A DNA stretch of 64,000 nucleotides from Maricaulis sp048270095 (GTDB taxonomy: Bacteria > Pseudomonadota > Alphaproteobacteria > Caulobacterales > Maricaulaceae): contig NZ_JBLWTL010000001.1 of assembly GCF_048270095.1 (NCBI RefSeq), positions 62,001-126,000 on the forward strand, given 5' to 3'. The notes beneath the pieces are model-generated. The model saw nothing but the letters and a program-made list of their open reading frames with translations. It had not been told where the DNA came from and did no database searches. Below are positions 26,084 to 35,426 of this stretch, one piece after another (position 1 is the stretch's first letter; each line of letters opens with the position of its first letter). Made by a program: the position numbers and the translations under genes.

Positions 26084-26566
26084 ATGACCCTTTCCGACGT
26101 CGCCTCCGACCGCAATCCGCAGATCGATGATGCCCAGGCGCTGATGCGCGGCGCGGCCCGCCTGCTCTGGCAGATGGGCTTCAGTGCGATCCCGGAATTC
26201 TCCCTGCCCGATGGCCGCCGCGCCGATCTGGCCGCGATCGGGCGCAAGGGCGAGATCACCATTATCGAGGTCAAATCCGGCATCGCCGATTTCCGCGCCG
26301 ACAATAAATGGACCGATTACACGGGGTATTGCGAGCGGATCTATTTCGCCGTTTCGCAACGCTTTCCGCGCGAAGTGATCCCGGAGCATGCCGGCCTGAT
26401 CATCGCTGACGGGTTTGGCGGTGCCATCATCCGCGAAAGCCCTGTCCTCACCCTGGCCCCGGCCCGGCGCAAGGCCCTGACCCTGCGCTTCGCCCGCGCT
26501 GCCGCAGACCGGCTGATGCGCGTCGGCGAGGGCGAGCAAGCCGGCTACAGTGTCGAAGACAGTTGA
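26084..26566 (+). CDS. mmcB: MmcB-family putative endonuclease (SOS DNA repair)
   Basis: The 160-residue protein matches MmcB, a PD-(D/E)XK-like nuclease known from mitomycin C resistance in Caulobacter. The core reads LPDGRRADLAAIGRKGEI, then IIEVKSGIADFRADNKW, giving the Asp and Glu-x-Lys catalytic residues, followed by YCERIYFAV and the C-terminal LAPARRKALTLRFARAA. The start at 26084 lacks a proper ribosome site and lies 11 bases from the SOS box, so the mRNA may be leaderless; a longer frame from 26000 would run through the box and is unlikely. Confidence 0.9.
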   Translation: MTLSDVASDRNPQIDDAQALMRGAARLLWQMGFSAIPEFSLPDGRRADLAAIGRKGEITIIEVKSGIADFRADNKWTDYTGYCERIYFAVSQRFPREVIPEHAGLIIADGFGGAIIRESPVLTLAPARRKALTLRFARAAADRLMRVGEGEQAGYSVEDS

Positions 26567-26578
26567 GCCGGCGTGCGG

Positions 26579-26959
26579 TCAGGCCTCCGGCTTGACCCGC
26601 CAGGGCGGATCGATCCGGTTGACGCCGCCATAATAGAGCTTGATGACATGGCCGTCCGGGTCACGCAGTTTGGCCTCACGCCAGAGCCAGCTCGTATCGG
26701 CCGGCTCGGCCTCGAACTCAAAGCCCTCCGCCTGCAGCGCCGCGACTTCATCATCGAGCGCCTCGCATTCCAGGTAGATCACGGCGCCGGGCACAATCGG
26801 CTCCGACGTCAGGTGCAGTGAAAACGTCGTGTCGCCCTGCGGGGCGAGGAAGCGGGAATAATGCGGCGAATCGACCAGAAGCCGAAAACCGAGCCGTTGG
26901 TAGAAATCCCTGGATCGTGGAATATCACTGACCGGAATCGTCAGCTGGTTCAGACGCAT
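26579..26959 (-). CDS. VOC-superfamily (glyoxalase/bleomycin-resistance fold) protein
   Basis: The 126-residue protein has the N-terminal LTIPVSDIPRSRDFYQRLGF and the C-terminal RDPDGHVIKLYYGG of the VOC fold. This fold is used by glyoxalases, dioxygenases and resistance proteins; the reaction here is unknown. I chose the ATG at 26959 because AGGAG lies eight bases upstream and the extra residues from 26992 are atypical. The start overlaps the 3' end of the DUF4340 gene by 35 bases, so it is the last gene of the ABC operon. Confidence 0.88.
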   Translation of the reverse strand: MRLNQLTIPVSDIPRSRDFYQRLGFRLLVDSPHYSRFLAPQGDTTFSLHLTSEPIVPGAVIYLECEALDDEVAALQAEGFEFEAEPADTSWLWREAKLRDPDGHVIKLYYGGVNRIDPPWRVKPEA

Positions 26960-27995
26960 GGCTCGCTCCTGTGTAATCGGCAATCTCGTCAAGCGGACGC
27001 AAGAGCCGGTTGAGGCTGAGATCGCTCAGCAAATAGGCCCATCCCGCTGTGCGGGCATTGATCGCATCAGCCGCCGCCCGCCCGCCATCGGTGACCGCAA
27101 CCGCACTGATAACGGCCCAGCGCGTCTCGCCCAGGGCCAGGATTTCGAGGCTGACCCGCAGGCCGGAAAAGGTCTCCTCGACATGGCGCCCCACCGGTTC
27201 CCCGCGCAGCCGGTCGGCCTGGCGCACATCGCGGAAACGGATTCGCGACAGGGCCGCGGACGGGCCATTGCCGGCACCGGCCGTGATCGGCCGCCATCCG
27301 CCCGGTTCGCGCAGCGAGAAATTACGCGCTGAACGGCCGGCCCGCTCGAACACATAGGCCGGGCCCCGCTCGGGTGTGATCAGGGTTCGGGCGATATCGG
27401 TCGGGTCGAGGGCGAGGAAATCGAGATCAATCCAGCCATCGGCGAGGGCGATGGCGGGGATCGCCGCGGTCCCGCCTGACAGCTGTGCGGCATAGCTTCG
27501 CGGCCGGTCCGGAAAACGCAGATAGACGCGTCCATTACGCGCGGCGCCGATCATGATGTCAGTCAACACCAAGCCATCATCGCCGCGCACCGTCAGCCGT
27601 GTGCCGGCACCGGGCTCACCGGCCTCGGCCAGTTCCAGCCGCGCATGTTTGGCCGGATCGGCCGTGCGAGCGCCGACATAGCTCAGATCGGCGAGGAAGG
27701 CGTCCAGCTCGGCCAGACGCTCGGGAATGACCGGATGGCCGTCGCGGCTCGGCATGACCCAGCCCGCACCGCTGCGCGTCAGGGTGAAGTGATCCTCCGG
27801 CCCGGTAATTTCGATTTCCCGTGCATTGGCGACGCTGGCCGACCAGTCAGGCAGAACCGGCCCGCTGACATCGGGACGCCAGTCTCGCTGGATCTGTAGC
27901 GCAACCGAACCCGCACCGGCGGCCAGCAGCAAGATCGCGGCACCGCCGACGATCACCAGCTGGCGCAGTCTCTGACGATCCATCGGCCGGCTCAT
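26925..27995 (-). CDS. DUF4340 protein of a GldG-type ABC system
   Basis: The 356-residue protein has one N-terminal membrane anchor (about residues 12-32) and a periplasmic region with repeated beta strands, such as HFTLTRSGAGWVMPSRDG and RLTVRGDDGLVLTDIMIG. The latter is the hallmark of DUF4340 proteins that accompany GldG-like genes. The function is unknown; the context suggests a periplasmic or cell-envelope component of the transporter encoded upstream. Its start overlaps the gldG-like stop by four bases. Confidence 0.85.
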   Translation of the reverse strand: MSRPMDRQRLRQLVIVGGAAILLLAAGAGSVALQIQRDWRPDVSGPVLPDWSASVANAREIEITGPEDHFTLTRSGAGWVMPSRDGHPVIPERLAELDAFLADLSYVGARTADPAKHARLELAEAGEPGAGTRLTVRGDDGLVLTDIMIGAARNGRVYLRFPDRPRSYAAQLSGGTAAIPAIALADGWIDLDFLALDPTDIARTLITPERGPAYVFERAGRSARNFSLREPGGWRPITAGAGNGPSAALSRIRFRDVRQADRLRGEPVGRHVEETFSGLRVSLEILALGETRWAVISAVAVTDGGRAAADAINARTAGWAYLLSDLSLNRLLRPLDEIADYTGASHASEPADDSGQ

Positions 27996-29836
27996 TTGAC
28001 GCTCCTGCGGCGGCGGGTCAGCGCCCCGGCGAGTCCGAGCAGGACCACCAGGGCCGGCGGCACGCCAATCGTCCAGAATTGCAGACTGGAATTGAGGCCA
28101 TCGATATCATGGCGGAACTCGCGCTCAACCTCGCGCAAATGCGCCCTGGTGCCGAGGATTTGCTGGCGCAGCGCCATCGCCTCGTCACGACCGGCCCGGG
28201 CACCCGGATCGGCCAGACCCGAGGCCTGGCCGGAACCGAGCAATTCCTGCAGACGGGTCTCGGCCGCCTCAATCTCCGCCTCGAGCCTGTCCTGGATCTC
28301 GACATAGCGCGTTTCTGCCTGGGCCCGCAGGGCATCAACCCGCGTCATGGGCCGGGCCGAGGGTGCGCGCGACCGTAGCCCGACCAGGGCCGGGTCACCG
28401 GCGGCCATATCCACCAGATTCATCGCCAGGGCGAGATTGTCAGCGACAATCATATTGCCAGCCGCCGGGTCGCTGCGCAGGTAGAAGCTGTCATCGAGCC
28501 AGTCGACATCGGCCACGATTGTCAAATCCAGCGCCGTTGCGGAGCGGTTGAGATGATTGGAGGGATTGAACATGGTGTCAGCGGCAGGCGGACCGTCGGG
28601 AAAGGCCGAGCCGGCATCTCCGCGCAGCCTTGCCCCGAGCACCACCGGCTCATGGCCAGGCTGATAGTCACGCAGCAAATCATCCGGCCCGGGAGCACTC
28701 GCGGCGATGTCGGCATCGACCAGGGCGCCATCCGGGCTCGTTGTCAGAAGGGCTGTCACCTCAAACCCGCTATCGGGCAGAAATACCAGGGCGCCAGGCG
28801 ATCCGAAATTAATCCCGCGATCGAGCGTGGCGGTCGCCAGGTCCTCGCCATTGATCTGGGCGCTGCCTATGGAGAACCAGAGCGGATAGGCGCGGCGGCG
28901 GGCACGGCCATCGGTATCGATAATCTCGACCGGCAGGCCAAGCGTACGGTCCATCGCCACGGTTTCGCTGTCCCAGGCAATACCCCAATTGGCGAGTAGC
29001 ATGGGTAGATCCGAGGCCCGTTGCGCATCAACCGGCGGCAGACCGTCAAGACCCGGTCGCAGGGCCATATGGGCCATGGGATCGATGAACAGGAGCACAC
29101 GTCCGCGATGCAGGGCGAACTGGTCGATCAGGTAGAGCTGGCCCTCATCGAGCCGGCCAGGATGGATGATCATCAGCGCGGCGGCATCCGGGATGGCGTC
29201 AAAATCGCGCTCAAGCCAATGCAGATCATAGGCGCCATTGAGATCAGCGATGAAACGGTTGGGGGCCCCGCTGGACGGGTCGAGCGGCAAGCCGGTCAGG
29301 ATCGCCAGGCTGGGGCGCTCGGGCCGGTCGACATCGGAGATGAGCCGCGTCAGATCATATTCCAGACGGGCTTCATCGGCCTGGTCGAACAGGTCAATCA
29401 CCGCCTGGTCATCAACCGAATTGCGGGCGACCAGGCCGAAGAATATCTGCTCACCCGTATCGGTCGGCAAGGCGGCAAGCCCCGCTGCCAGCGCTTCATC
29501 CTCGGCCTGGGAGAAAGGTGCCGGGTCAATCTCGATCAGGCGGATACGGCCGCCGGATTGCTTTTCATAGGCACGCAGCAATTCGCGCACCCGTGTCGCA
29601 TAGCTACGGATGGCGGGATATTGCGCCGCTTCGGCGCGGGAATGATAGAAGCGCCATTCGACCGGCTCATTGAGTCGGTCAATCACGGCCAGTGTGCCTG
29701 GCGAGAGCCGGTAAAGGCCATTCTGCGTCAGGTCGACCCGCACGCCGGACAAGGTCTGACCGGACAGGAATGTCCCGGCCAGGAAGATCACCACGATGCT
29801 CGTCAGCATCAGCGGTAGATAGAGCGCCTTTTTCAT
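27992..29836 (-). CDS. GldG-family component of an ABC transport system
   Basis: The 614-residue protein has an N-terminal anchor (LPLMLTSIVVIFLAGTFLSG), a large periplasmic part resembling the GldG/ABC-2 accessory domain (VDLTQNGLYRLSPGTL near residue 34, then VLLFIDPMAHM), and a final membrane segment at residues 585-605 (PPALVVLLGLAGALTRRRR). A coiled coil is likely at about 510-575 (AETRYVEIQDRLEAEIEAAE). In Bacteroidetes GldG is needed for gliding; outside that group the role is unknown. It overlaps its neighbours by four bases on each side. Confidence 0.9.
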   Translation of the reverse strand: MKKALYLPLMLTSIVVIFLAGTFLSGQTLSGVRVDLTQNGLYRLSPGTLAVIDRLNEPVEWRFYHSRAEAAQYPAIRSYATRVRELLRAYEKQSGGRIRLIEIDPAPFSQAEDEALAAGLAALPTDTGEQIFFGLVARNSVDDQAVIDLFDQADEARLEYDLTRLISDVDRPERPSLAILTGLPLDPSSGAPNRFIADLNGAYDLHWLERDFDAIPDAAALMIIHPGRLDEGQLYLIDQFALHRGRVLLFIDPMAHMALRPGLDGLPPVDAQRASDLPMLLANWGIAWDSETVAMDRTLGLPVEIIDTDGRARRRAYPLWFSIGSAQINGEDLATATLDRGINFGSPGALVFLPDSGFEVTALLTTSPDGALVDADIAASAPGPDDLLRDYQPGHEPVVLGARLRGDAGSAFPDGPPAADTMFNPSNHLNRSATALDLTIVADVDWLDDSFYLRSDPAAGNMIVADNLALAMNLVDMAAGDPALVGLRSRAPSARPMTRVDALRAQAETRYVEIQDRLEAEIEAAETRLQELLGSGQASGLADPGARAGRDEAMALRQQILGTRAHLREVEREFRHDIDGLNSSLQFWTIGVPPALVVLLGLAGALTRRRRSVK

Positions 29837-30576
29837 CGCCCACCCCCACGCTGCTCGGCAATCATCACGCCGGCCGCCGCCAGCGAAGCGAGGATCAGGC
29901 CGGCGAAATAGAGCAGATCAGTCAGGTCAATCACGCCGTTGCGAAACGCATCATAATGTTCAAGCGCGCTGAGCCCGGCGATGAATTCCGACAGGGCGGC
30001 CGGTGCATTCTCGCCCAGAACCGACAAGACCAGCGGCAGGCCCGCCATGGTCAGGAGGAAACAGGCGCCTGCACCGAGAACGAAGGCGACGACCTGGTTG
30101 GCCGTCGTCGCCGACAGGGCCTGGCCAATCGCCAGATACCCGCCAGCCAGCAGAAGCGCGCCGAGATAGGCGGTCGCGATGGCCATATTGTCAGGCTCGC
30201 CGAGATAGTTGACGGCGATCCACATCGGTGCGGTCAGTGCGATGGCCGCGGCGGCTACCGTCCAGGCGGCGAGAAACTTGCCACCGGTCGAGGCCCAGAG
30301 CGGAATCGGCAGCGCCATCAGGAATTCCAGCGTCCCGCGATCCCGCTCCTCGGCCCAGGCGCGCATCGCCAATGCCGGCATCAGGATGACCAGAAGCCAG
30401 GGCAAATGGTCGAACAGCGGCGCAAGATCGGCGCGGTTGGTGTCGAAGAAGCGGCCGATATGAAAGGCGAAGGCCGGCGCCGCGAACGCAAATACGGCCA
30501 GGAAGACATAGGCCAGCGGGGTCTGGAAATACGCCGTCAGTTCGCGGCGGTAAACGGCAATCAGCGATCCCATCAC
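29833..30576 (-). CDS. GldF-type ABC-2 permease
   Basis: The 247-residue protein has six membrane segments and reads RRELTAYFQTPLAYVFLAVF at the start. The segment LPWLLVILMPALAMRAWAEE then continues as RDRGTLEFLMALPI, which is diagnostic for the GldF/NosY-like ABC-2 permeases. It forms the membrane part of the transporter with the ATPase encoded upstream and the GldG-like protein downstream. ATGA overlaps occur at both ends. Confidence 0.92.
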   Translation of the reverse strand: MMGSLIAVYRRELTAYFQTPLAYVFLAVFAFAAPAFAFHIGRFFDTNRADLAPLFDHLPWLLVILMPALAMRAWAEERDRGTLEFLMALPIPLWASTGGKFLAAWTVAAAAIALTAPMWIAVNYLGEPDNMAIATAYLGALLLAGGYLAIGQALSATTANQVVAFVLGAGACFLLTMAGLPLVLSVLGENAPAALSEFIAGLSALEHYDAFRNGVIDLTDLLYFAGLILASLAAAGVMIAEQRGGGR

Positions 30577-31310
30577 ACAGCCTCCATGGTCGCGCGCGGA
30601 CCGATGGTCAGATGGCGGAACGCGGCTTCGATCGTTGCGTGGGATGTCACTGCTTCAAGCGCATGAGGCGTACCGTCGAACAGGAGACGGCCCTGGGCAA
30701 TGATGATGGCGCGGCTGCAGACAGCAGGCACTTCGTCGAGAATATGGGTCGAGATGATGATCGCCTTTTCCGGCGCCATTTCGCGGATCAGTTCGCGCAC
30801 GCCGTCTTTCTGATTGGGGTCGAGGCCATCGGTCGGCTCGTCGAGAATCAGCACGGCCGGATCATGGGCAATCGCGGCCGCGAGGGCGGCACGGCGCTTA
30901 TAGCCCTTGGACAATGTGCCGATCGGCTGCGAGGCCGCGACGCCAAGCCTCGCGCGATCCAGCGCCAGATCAGTCGCCCGCTTCAATGCATCGCCTGAGA
31001 AACCACGCACTTGCAGGCCGAAGGCGACAAAGGCGCGCGGCGTCATCGCCGGATAGGCTGGCGCGCCCTCGGGCAAATAACCGAGACGCGATTGCGCTTC
31101 AATCCGGTCCTGTACGCAATCATGGCCGGCAATGCGCGCGCTGCCGGAATCGGGCTCGAGACAGCCGGCGAGCATGCGCATGGTCGTGGTCTTGCCGGCA
31201 CCATTGGGGCCGAGAAAACCGAGGACTTCACCGCGCTCGAGCGTGAAGCTCACATCGTCGACGGCCCGCAGGCCTCCGAATTCTTTCACCAAATGGTCGG
31301 CAACCAGCAT
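30573..31310 (-). CDS. GldA-type ABC transporter ATPase
   Basis: The 245-residue ATPase drives the ABC-2 permease. It contains Walker A GPNGAGKTTT near residue 36, the Q-loop region RLGYLPEGAPAYPAM, the signature LSKGYKRR (with K in place of the usual G or Q), Walker B AVLILDEPTDGLDP, and the switch His in ISTHIL. This pattern and size match GldA and other ABC-2 ATPases. It is the first gene of a five-gene operon running to 26579. Confidence 0.94.
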   Translation of the reverse strand: MLVADHLVKEFGGLRAVDDVSFTLERGEVLGFLGPNGAGKTTTMRMLAGCLEPDSGSARIAGHDCVQDRIEAQSRLGYLPEGAPAYPAMTPRAFVAFGLQVRGFSGDALKRATDLALDRARLGVAASQPIGTLSKGYKRRAALAAAIAHDPAVLILDEPTDGLDPNQKDGVRELIREMAPEKAIIISTHILDEVPAVCSRAIIIAQGRLLFDGTPHALEAVTSHATIEAAFRHLTIGPRATMEAV

Positions 31311-31618
31311 GGGAAGGGCTCACGTATTGCAGACCCTAGCGTTAGCGCGGTGCAAGCCACTTGGCCAGCGCGAAGGCCGGTCACAAAGATACAAATTCGG
31401 GGAAGCGTGTCGACCGGCGCGCTGCTCTTGATCCGGGGGGCTGGGGGGGCTGTTTAAAACCAGGACCCAGAGCTCGTGTGCGGCCGATCGACCCGATGAC
31501 CGTGGCGGTGCGGTAGGGCGCGAACGGGCCGAAAATATGGCAGCTTTGCGGCACTGGGTGAAATGTTTGTAAGCTGGCACCCCCGACTCGCCCTTGATTC
31601 AACCGACAGGAGAAAATA
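31311..31618. other. 308-base divergent control region
   Basis: It separates the minus-strand ABC operon from the plus-strand DUF2794 gene and must contain both promoters. A run of G residues around 31435-31450 is notable. No frame with a plausible start, no RNA gene and no strong hairpin is visible. Confidence 0.5.
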
Positions 31619-31954
31619 GTGGCGGCAGGCCCTCAAATCGCGAAACGCGCGCCCGCCCCGGTGATGTGGAACCGGCGCGAACTCTCGGAGATCCTCAACG
31701 TCTATGGCCGCTATGTCGCCATGGGCGAGTGGAAGGATTACGCGATTGATGGCCTGGCGGCCAACGCCGTGTTCTCGATCTTCCGCCGGGCCAGCGAAGT
31801 GCCGATGTTTGCCATCATCAAAACCCCCGCCGACGCCCAGCGCCAGGGCATGTACAAAGTCGTGGCGGTTGACGGTCAGGTCCTCAAACGCGGTCATGAA
31901 CTGCCCCAGGTCCTGCGGGTCTTCGACAAGAAACGCTTCTCGGTCGTGGACTGA
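31619..31954 (+). CDS. DUF2794 domain protein
   Basis: The 111-residue protein is cytoplasmic and contains the core FDRREL-like NRRELSEILNVYGRYVAMGEWKDYAID (residues 18-44, quoted here only as landmarks NRREL and GEWKDYAID), followed by FSIFRRASE, MYKVVAVDGQVLKRGHEL and the C-terminal KKRFSVVD. This family is confined to alphaproteobacteria and has no known function. The likely start is GTG at 31619, with AGGAG six bases upstream. Confidence 0.85.
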   Translation: MAAGPQIAKRAPAPVMWNRRELSEILNVYGRYVAMGEWKDYAIDGLAANAVFSIFRRASEVPMFAIIKTPADAQRQGMYKVVAVDGQVLKRGHELPQVLRVFDKKRFSVVD

Positions 31955-31970
31955 TCACCGGGTGCCGGAC

Positions 31971-32004
31971 AAAGAAAAACCCCCGAAGCCAGGCTCCGGG
32001 GGTT
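31971..32004 (-). terminator. Intrinsic terminator of the BI-1 gene
   Basis: On the minus strand AACCCCCG pairs with CGGGGGTT around a 11-base loop (GAGCCTGGCTT), followed by TTTCTTT. It lies 24 bases beyond the BI-1 stop, and 17 bases beyond the stop of the convergent DUF2794 gene. Confidence 0.85.
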
Positions 32005-32027
32005 CGGTCTTGCAAATCCGCCCGCGA

Positions 32028-32777
32028 TCAGTTGCGATTGCCCATGAAGCGCAGCAGAAAGAGGAACATGTTGATGAAGTCGAGATAGAGCGAAAGCGCT
32101 CCGTGGACCTTCATCTTGGCCGCCAGTTCCGGCGTGCCGCCATATTCGTAATAGCTGATCTTCAGGCGCTGGGTGTCATAGGCGGTCAGGCCGGCAAAGA
32201 TCAGGACGCCAACGGCCGAGATCACGAATTCCATGGCGCTCGAGGCGAGGAATATATTGACGATCGAAGCCAGGATGAGCCCGAACAGCCCCATCATCAG
32301 GAAGGAACCCATCCCGGTCAGATTACGCTTGGTGGTGTAGCCATAAAGGCTCAACGCGCCAAACGCCGCCGCCGTGACGAAGAATGTGTTGGCGATCGAA
32401 CCGGCCGTATAGACCGCGATGATCGAGGACAGTGAAATACCCATTACGCCGGCAAAGACATAGAACAGCGTCCGCGCCATGCCCGAGCTAAGCTTGTTCA
32501 GCCGGAATGAAATCAGCATCACCATGCCCAGCGGCGCGAGCATCACGACCCATTTCAGCGGGGTATTGAAGACCGTGGCGCCCAGCGGCGTCACACCGAA
32601 ACTTTCAGTGCCGATGCCGACAAAGAAAAGCTGGGCTGACAGGATCGCGGCGCCCGCTGTCACCAGCAGGCCGATTGTCATCAGATTGTAGATGCCAAGC
32701 ATATAGCTGCGCAGACCGGCATCGATGGACATGTCCATCGGTGGCGCGCCGGCATGGGTGCGGGAGAAATCATTCAT
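32028..32777 (-). CDS. Bax inhibitor-1/YccA family membrane protein
   Basis: The 249-residue protein has seven membrane segments after a polar N-terminus of about 30 residues. The signature GLTAYDTQRLK near residue 210 belongs to the BI-1/UPF0005 family, relatives of which act as pH-sensitive calcium leak channels or protect against cell-envelope stress (YccA inhibits FtsH). The role in this organism is unknown. It is monocistronic. Confidence 0.92.
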   Translation of the reverse strand: MNDFSRTHAGAPPMDMSIDAGLRSYMLGIYNLMTIGLLVTAGAAILSAQLFFVGIGTESFGVTPLGATVFNTPLKWVVMLAPLGMVMLISFRLNKLSSGMARTLFYVFAGVMGISLSSIIAVYTAGSIANTFFVTAAAFGALSLYGYTTKRNLTGMGSFLMMGLFGLILASIVNIFLASSAMEFVISAVGVLIFAGLTAYDTQRLKISYYEYGGTPELAAKMKVHGALSLYLDFINMFLFLLRFMGNRN

Positions 32778-32894
32778 CGTTTCGGTCTCTCATTCCTGTT
32801 TCCGCCCGATCAGGCGATTTGCAGACAATATCGGGCCGCCGCGGCACGATTGCAAGCCGGGACTGGAAGGCTTCGCATCCCCCCTCTTGGCATT

Positions 32895-35426
32895 TCAGCT
32901 CTGGGTCGAGTTGAGCGCCCTGGCCGCCGGTACCGAGAGCGCGGCCCGTGCAACGAGGGCGCCGCCAGCCGCCGCCGACAGGATGGCCACCGCGCTCACC
33001 GCCGCAACCGCCATCCAGTCCGGCGCCCACACCGCCTCGACCAGCCGGGTCATCACATACCAGGCTGGCGGGATCGCCAGCAGCAGAGCCAGCACGGTCG
33101 CCATCACGCCGACCAGCCCGAATTCCAGCGCGAAGATCGCCAAAACCCCGGCCGGCGTCACCCCAAGGGTCTTGAGCAGGGCCGCATCGGTAACGCGCCG
33201 CCGCGCCGCCGCGGCAAAGGCGCCCAGCATCACCAGAGCCCCCGCCAGTGCCACAACACCAGCGACCGCATTGATCGCCACCGTTGTCTGCGCGAACACC
33301 CCGGCGGCGGCCTGCAGGCGCTCGCGAACGCGATAGATCACGGTATCCGGGAAGGCCGCGCCAACCGCCCGGGCGATCGCGTCCTCGAATTCCGGTTGCG
33401 CCCGCAACAGAACCGTCTGGGTCGGATTGGCGGCTTCCAGCGTCCCCGGCGCGAAAATTATGGCGACATTGACCCCGAAACCACCCCAGTCGATCGTTCG
33501 AAGGCTGGCAATCCCGGCTGTGATTTCACGCCCCAGGATCCGGAAGGTCACACTGTCACCCACACCGACACCGAGCCCGCGCGCCGCATCCCCCTCGATC
33601 GAGATCAGCGGCGGTCCGGCATAATCCTCCGGCCACCATTCGCCGGCTTCAAGCACGGCCTCCGGCGGCATTCGGGCCAGATAGGTCAGGCGTGTTTCGC
33701 CATCGACCAGCCAGCGTTCTGACGGCGCAACGGTCTCGAGGTCCAGCGGTTCGCCCCGGAGCCCGGTGATCCGGCCCAGCAGGGCCGGTGCCCGGCGGTA
33801 GCGCGTCGTGTCGGTGATCTGGGCGCCGGCCTCAGCCGCGATCTGATCGAATTCATCGCCGCGATCAGACGCTATCTGGGCGATGACCAGGCTGGGCAGA
33901 TTGGCGGGGGCGGTATCGCGGATCTGGGTTACCAGATTGTGCTGCACCAGCGTCACCACGGCGAGCAAGGCCAGACCAAGCCCCAGCGCCGGCGCCGCGA
34001 CCGGTGCCACCGAGCCGGGACCGCCCAGCTGGGTCAGGGCCAGACGCAAGCCACCACGGGCCCGGTGCGCCAGCCCGGCGGCCAGCCGCCGCAGACCGAA
34101 GGCCGCGCCCCAGAGCAAGACGAAAACGACGACGGCAAAGCCCAGCATAACGCCGGCCACCATGGGAGACGGGCTGAACAGCACCGCCAACGCCACGAAG
34201 ACCATCCCGGTCAGCATGGCGGCAATCCGCTCGCTCCATGGCGTCGCACTCTGCCCTCGCACCTCGCCGCCCAGCAGGGCTGCCGGCGGTGTCGCCCGGG
34301 CCCGTCCGACCGCCGGCAAGGCGAAGGCCAGCGCCGAGAGCATGCCGAACAGCACAGCCAGCCCCAGCGGACCGGGATAAATCCCCGCCTGGACCGGAAT
34401 CGGCAAGGCATCGCCGAACGCCCGGACCAGGGCCATCGGTGCCAGTGCCCCCAGCGCGGCGCCGAGCAGCGAGCCGGCCAGCGCCAGAGCCAGAATTTGC
34501 AACAGATAGGCCAGCCGGATGGTGGCCCCGTCAGCACCCAGCGCCTTGAGCGCGGCTATCGACCCGGTTCGCGTCGACAAAAAGGTGGAGACGGCCTGCG
34601 CCACCCCCAGCCCGCCCGCCAGCAAGGCGGCCAGACCGGCCACGGCCAGGAAAACACTGAGATTGTCGAGCAGATCGTCGAACTGGTCGCCGAGATCATC
34701 ACGCGTGGTGATGTCGATGCCGTGCTCGCGCAAGCGCGGCGCCCACTGCGCCTCGAGCGCTTCCAGGTCGGCATTGTCATTATCGAGCCGCACCCGCAAT
34801 CCCGAGCGATAGATCGAGCCGTCACGCATCAGGCCCGCACCCTCGACAACGTCCAGCGCGACCAGAAGGCGCGGCGCGAAATCGAAACCGAGATCGAGCC
34901 GGTCGGGCTCGCTCACCAGTTCGGCACGCAATTCAAAAACCTCGCCGGCCAGTTCAATCCGGTCACCGATCCGGGCATTGAAGACCCGGAAAATGTCGGG
35001 ATCGGCAGCAGCGCCCGCAATCCCGTCCTGCGGGGCCAGAAGGTCATGGAGCGACCGATCAGGCAGGGTCACGACTGTGCCGAGCAACGGATAGGCCGGA
35101 TCGACGCCCCGCAGCCGGACCAGCCGGCGGATATCGTGGACACTGGCCATGACATTGATGTCCGCGATTTGCGAAACCTGCCCGGCCAAGCCCATCTCCG
35201 CCACCAGATCATCCGGCAAGCCGGCACGCTGAACAGAGAAGGACAGATCGCCTCCGAGGATCCGGCTCAGCTCACCGGCAACGCCGTGGCGGAACATCGC
35301 GCTCGCCGACCCGGCCGCCGCAATCGCGGCGACGCCAAGCGTCAGGCAGGCGAGGAAAACCAGGAAACCACGTGTACCAGCGCGCAATTCCCGTCCGGCG
35401 ATGCGCAGGGCCAGACCCGCATTCAT
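32895..35426 (-). CDS. FtsX-like ABC transporter permease (YbbP type)
   Basis: The 843-residue permease has two FtsX-like halves: a first membrane segment (about 18-40), a large periplasmic domain, three segments around 250-400, further segments at about 420-480, a second large periplasmic domain, and three more near 720-840. This layout matches E. coli YbbP, the partner of the YbbA ATPase encoded just upstream. Such systems are thought to handle hydrophobic compounds at the cell envelope. It overlaps the ATPase gene by four bases. Confidence 0.92.
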   Translation of the reverse strand: MNAGLALRIAGRELRAGTRGFLVFLACLTLGVAAIAAAGSASAMFRHGVAGELSRILGGDLSFSVQRAGLPDDLVAEMGLAGQVSQIADINVMASVHDIRRLVRLRGVDPAYPLLGTVVTLPDRSLHDLLAPQDGIAGAAADPDIFRVFNARIGDRIELAGEVFELRAELVSEPDRLDLGFDFAPRLLVALDVVEGAGLMRDGSIYRSGLRVRLDNDNADLEALEAQWAPRLREHGIDITTRDDLGDQFDDLLDNLSVFLAVAGLAALLAGGLGVAQAVSTFLSTRTGSIAALKALGADGATIRLAYLLQILALALAGSLLGAALGALAPMALVRAFGDALPIPVQAGIYPGPLGLAVLFGMLSALAFALPAVGRARATPPAALLGGEVRGQSATPWSERIAAMLTGMVFVALAVLFSPSPMVAGVMLGFAVVVFVLLWGAAFGLRRLAAGLAHRARGGLRLALTQLGGPGSVAPVAAPALGLGLALLAVVTLVQHNLVTQIRDTAPANLPSLVIAQIASDRGDEFDQIAAEAGAQITDTTRYRRAPALLGRITGLRGEPLDLETVAPSERWLVDGETRLTYLARMPPEAVLEAGEWWPEDYAGPPLISIEGDAARGLGVGVGDSVTFRILGREITAGIASLRTIDWGGFGVNVAIIFAPGTLEAANPTQTVLLRAQPEFEDAIARAVGAAFPDTVIYRVRERLQAAAGVFAQTTVAINAVAGVVALAGALVMLGAFAAAARRRVTDAALLKTLGVTPAGVLAIFALEFGLVGVMATVLALLLAIPPAWYVMTRLVEAVWAPDWMAVAAVSAVAILSAAAGGALVARAALSVPAARALNSTQS

